Shown: positions 57,923 to 60,533 of the stretch, piece after piece
Numbering within the stretch: the first letter of the stretch is position 1
How the letters are laid out: every line of letters starts with the position of its first letter
Assembly: GCF_047785965.1 (NCBI RefSeq)
Contig: NZ_JBLOBF010000009.1
Span: 1 to 60,533 of the forward strand
Direction of reading: 5' to 3'
Length of the DNA stretch: 60,533 nucleotides
DNA from: Caldisericum exile_A
GTDB taxonomy: Bacteria > Caldisericota > Caldisericia > Caldisericales > Caldisericaceae
Made by a program: the position numbers and the translations under genes
The notes under the pieces: generated by a model
The model's input: only the letters and a program-made list of their open reading frames with translations
The model's database searches: none
What the model was told of the DNA's origin: nothing

Positions 57923-60349
57923 TTAAGGTGCAGGATATGTAATAGTAATCTTTCTAAGCGTTCCATCCCATTCCACCTTTGCACCCAATTGTTCCGAAAC
58001 AAATCTAACAGGAAGCATTGTTCTTCCATTTATAATTTTAGGTGTGACTTTTGTATTATTTGGATCAATCCAAGTAAGCACTCCATTAACCCTTGCTTGC
58101 GGTTTATCAATCCAAAGTTCAAGAGTCTTATTGCCAAGCATTATTGTAACTTTCCTTTCTGTCCCATCCCACGAAATTGAGCCACCAAATTTTTCAATAA
58201 TAGGTCTAATCGGGACAAGCGTTCTCCCTTCGATAATGACAGGAGGAGAGTCAAGAGTAATAACACTTCCGTCAGAAGAAGTTAATTTATTTGACCCAAC
58301 AAAAAGGGTAAGCACTATGGTCTTTATGTATGTTACTTTTAATGTTTTAAGAGACATATTCCCAGCTCTATCATATGCCTTAATCTCAATTGTATTATCA
58401 TTTGGTAAAAGGACCAAGTTGTAAGAAAACTCTCCCGCTTCATTTAACTGAACTTTGTTCCCATTAATAAACACTTCGGCAACTCCTGATTCGTTGTCAG
58501 AAACCTTGCCTCTCACCGTAATAGAGGGCTGGTTAAACTTGTCTCCATCTTTTGGCTCATATAAAATAATGGAAGGTTGTATATTATCGTTAGCAATTTC
58601 GCTTCTATAAACACCCCGATTTGTTGCAATAACAATAGTGTTGCTACTGTCGTTAAGAGATACTATAGAGAAAACGGTTGTATCTTTTGGTAAATCACCA
58701 AAAGGAGTGAAATTAAATCCACCATCTGTTGAAATAAAAATGCCATCAAGAGTTCCAAGATAAAGAACATTTGATTTAAAATAATCACAAGCAAGAACTG
58801 AAGCTTTATAATTAGAAATATCGGAAACTTTTTCCCACTGTACCAAATTACTTGATCTATAAATTCCTAAATTGTTCATTATGTAAACATAATTATTTTT
58901 AGCTGGCACAACAGAATAAATTGGGGTTGAAATTCCTTTTAAATCAACTTGGTTCCAGGAATTGCCAGAATCTTCACTATAGAATAAGCCGCTTATACCA
59001 CTTGCAAATACATATTTAGGATCCGAAAGAGAAAAAGCAACAGAATACATTTCCGTCTGTGGCAAATCTACCATAAACCAACCAATTCCATTATCTATTG
59101 ACTTTTTCAAACCATATTTTGTAGCCGCAAACATATTGTAAGGATTTGAAGGATCTACAGAAATTGAGTGCGGATAAGAACCATAAAGCGAATTTGAAAT
59201 ATAAGTCCATGTGGAGAAATTAAAATCAGTCTTAAATGTTCCCAAATTGGTTGTTGTGTAAATAATCTTATAGTTAGGATCATACCCCAATGATGTAGCG
59301 TTTAACAAGCCCAAACCTTTATTTGAGTAAGAAAAATAACCATTACTATAGACTAAAAAACCTTTTTCTGTCCCAACATACACAGTTGAAAAATCAACTG
59401 AAGGGAAAACGCAAGTCTTAAAAGTGGATTGTGTGGTGTTAGGTATTATTGTAAATGTTTCGCCATAATCTGAACTCTTTAAAAATCCTTGTCTATAAAC
59501 CGCATAAACTTTGGAATCGTCAAATGAGTCTATCATTATTTTAAATACAAAAGGTCTGTTTGGCCAATCAGTAAGATTCACAAAAGATTCACCGCTCGTA
59601 TAGCTTCTAAAAACACCTCCTTGTGTTGCGGCATATATTATGAAAGGCTTTTTAGGATTTTGTACTATGTCAAAAACCTGAATATTAGAACGGTTCCCGA
59701 TACTTCGCCAGGTTTTACAGTTGTCAAGAGTTTTAAAGATTCCGCTATTCGTTCCTATAAAGTAAGAATTACTAAGACTAATATCCTTTACAATTGTATA
59801 AACTATGATATTTGGTATATCCTTGTTATATGCAGTAAAGTTATAACCTCCATCAAGCGAAACAAAAACGCCTAAGTCTGTGCCAACAATCAAATGATTA
59901 GTATCAAAAGGATCAATATAGATTGAAAAAACACCTCTATTCATCAAACCTTGTCCAATATTTGTAAAAGTATTACCCCCATCGTTACTAAAATAAAGCC
60001 CTGCACCTGTTCCTACATATATAGCACCCAATTTACCTTTTACAGTTTTGATTGTGTTTATCTGTAAATAAGATGGCACATAACCAGGCAGTGTGTAATT
60101 AAGCCCCTTTCCAATCCATTGCCAAGTTTTTCCAGAATCTTGTGAAACAAAAATGCCTTCATTAACGGTTCCTAAATATACAATATTAGGGTTGTTTGCG
60201 TCAATTTCAATACAAGTTACATTTGTTCCATACAAGCCATCATTTACAGGAGTAAATTTATAGTAAGTCCCAGCCGTTGCGCTCTTAACACCAACAGTCA
60301 ATCCAAAAGCAAGAATCAACATTAGAATTATCGTAATTATTTTTTTCAT
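57923..60349 (-). CDS. Large secreted beta-propeller (Asp-box) protein with Ig-like and copper-amine-oxidase-N-like domains
   Basis: 808 aa; signal peptide 1-27. Residues about 35-590 carry many Asp-box/YCF48-like units such as Ser-Gln-Asp-Ser-Gly-Lys-Thr-Trp, Ser-Asn-Asp-Gly-Gly-Asn-Thr-Phe and Ser-Glu-Asp-Ser-Gly-Asn-Ser-Trp, giving one or two beta-propellers. An Ig-like domain (about 600-690; Glu-Pro-Lys-Asp-Gly, Val-Phe-Ile-Asn-Gly) and a C-terminal stalk (about 692-808; Val-Pro-Ile-Arg-Pro-Ile, Leu-Pro-Val-Arg-Phe-Val, Trp-Asp-Gly twice) match those of the gene downstream, so both are sorted or anchored alike. The sialidase catalytic Arg triad is not evident; binding is more likely than hydrolysis. 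GGAGG precedes the ATG. Confidence 0.87.
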   Translation of the reverse strand: MKKIITIILMLILAFGLTVGVKSATAGTYYKFTPVNDGLYGTNVTCIEIDANNPNIVYLGTVNEGIFVSQDSGKTWQWIGKGLNYTLPGYVPSYLQINTIKTVKGKLGAIYVGTGAGLYFSNDGGNTFTNIGQGLMNRGVFSIYIDPFDTNHLIVGTDLGVFVSLDGGYNFTAYNKDIPNIIVYTIVKDISLSNSYFIGTNSGIFKTLDNCKTWRSIGNRSNIQVFDIVQNPKKPFIIYAATQGGVFRSYTSGESFVNLTDWPNRPFVFKIMIDSFDDSKVYAVYRQGFLKSSDYGETFTIIPNTTQSTFKTCVFPSVDFSTVYVGTEKGFLVYSNGYFSYSNKGLGLLNATSLGYDPNYKIIYTTTNLGTFKTDFNFSTWTYISNSLYGSYPHSISVDPSNPYNMFAATKYGLKKSIDNGIGWFMVDLPQTEMYSVAFSLSDPKYVFASGISGLFYSEDSGNSWNQVDLKGISTPIYSVVPAKNNYVYIMNNLGIYRSSNLVQWEKVSDISNYKASVLACDYFKSNVLYLGTLDGIFISTDGGFNFTPFGDLPKDTTVFSIVSLNDSSNTIVIATNRGVYRSEIANDNIQPSIILYEPKDGDKFNQPSITVRGKVSDNESGVAEVFINGNKVQLNEAGEFSYNLVLLPNDNTIEIKAYDRAGNMSLKTLKVTYIKTIVLTLFVGSNKLTSSDGSVITLDSPPVIIEGRTLVPIRPIIEKFGGSISWDGTERKVTIMLGNKTLELWIDKPQARVNGVLTWIDPNNTKVTPKIINGRTMLPVRFVSEQLGAKVEWDGTLRKITITYPAP

Positions 60350-60368
60350 TTCTTCACCTCCTTTGTTA

Positions 60369-60396
60369 ATTATAAAAAATATTGAGGATTTGGCAA
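60369..60396 (-). promoter_or_regulatory. Promoter of the beta-propeller gene
   Basis: On the minus strand TTGCCA (60396-60391), a 16-nt spacer and TATAAT (60374-60369), with GGAGG and the ATG at 60349 following. Confidence 0.6.
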
Positions 60397-60470
60397 AACT
60401 AATTTTTATTAAAACTATTTATCTAAAAAACATTTTTGCTTTTTGAAAGTTCTTCCAGTAATTTAAAAGT

Positions 60471-60533
60471 AGCCATTCCAAAACAGATTTCTGTTTGTCA
60501 TTCCGAAGGATATTTCTTTTTGTCATTCCGAAG
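60471..60533 (+). repeat. Start of another CATTCCGAAG repeat cluster, cut by the window edge
   Basis: CATTCCAAAAC, then two TTTTTGTCATTCCGAAG-type units about 25 nt apart, up to the last base. This is the unit that composes the tail of long repeat family 1. The extent beyond the window is unknown. Confidence 0.65.

Overview
The window is AT-rich bacterial chromosome, densely packed with short-spaced operons. It carries genes expected of a thermophilic, probably fermentative anaerobe: NADP-type glutamate dehydrogenase, ferrous iron uptake, a PPi-like phosphofructokinase, ferredoxin proteins, a TldD/TldE protease, type IV pili, and surface proteins with copper-amine-oxidase-N-type domains. The gene set and the dispersed GTCATTCCGAAG/GAGGAATCTC repeats remind me of Caldisericum-like bacteria, but that assignment is from memory and was not tested.

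Layout. 0-6 kb: end of an unknown gene, a flippase-like membrane protein, gdhA, an inward-facing feoA-feoB-dtxR operon with a DtxR-box-like operator, and a type IV pilin. 6-10.6 kb: two long, nearly identical direct repeats, each carrying a promoter-like sequence, bracket a two-gene module (a secreted 235-aa protein and a large alpha/alpha-toroid lipoprotein). 10.6-18 kb: a decaying sulfur/redox island. It holds remnants of a YeeE/YedE transporter and a DsrE gene, intact DsrF- and DsrH-like genes, two PadR regulators, a ferredoxin protein, a ferredoxin-FAD/NAD oxidoreductase with a frameshifted 5' end, a NifX-like protein, a pair of half-size permeases and a small unknown gene. The first padR and the small unknown gene share almost the same promoter. 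18-19 kb: repeats and gene debris.

19-29 kb: a spherulin-4-like glycosidase coupled to an MTA/SAH-deaminase-type amidohydrolase, an FAH-family hydrolase, tRNA-Ala(CGC), and a pilus assembly operon (TPR protein-pilB-pilT-pilC). 29-32.1 kb: a copper operon (SHOCT protein, csoR, copA, YHS protein) behind a CCCC-TATA-GGGG operator. 32-45.8 kb: one long minus-strand series rpmH-rnpA-yidD-yidC-jag-mnmE-tldD-pmbA-pfk-DUF4388-GTPase, followed by a BMP-type nucleoside ABC transporter whose binding-protein gene has a frameshift. dnaA is not next to rpmH.

46-49.5 kb: accDABC on the plus strand, starting with a probably leaderless accD. 49.5-55.2 kb: minus-strand degenerate MobA-like protein, orphan Phd-type antitoxin, deoxynucleoside kinase, acyl-CoA dehydrogenase, repeat plus pseudogene debris, phosphoribosyltransferase, bactofilin and M23 peptidase. 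55.2-60.4 kb: two large secreted proteins that share an Ig-like domain and a C-terminal copper-amine-oxidase-N-like region.

The best candidates for something undescribed are the repeat-bracketed secreted/toroid module, the repeats themselves (promoter plus foldable RNA), and the PadR-controlled ferredoxin/NifX/permease island with its shared leaderless-type promoter.
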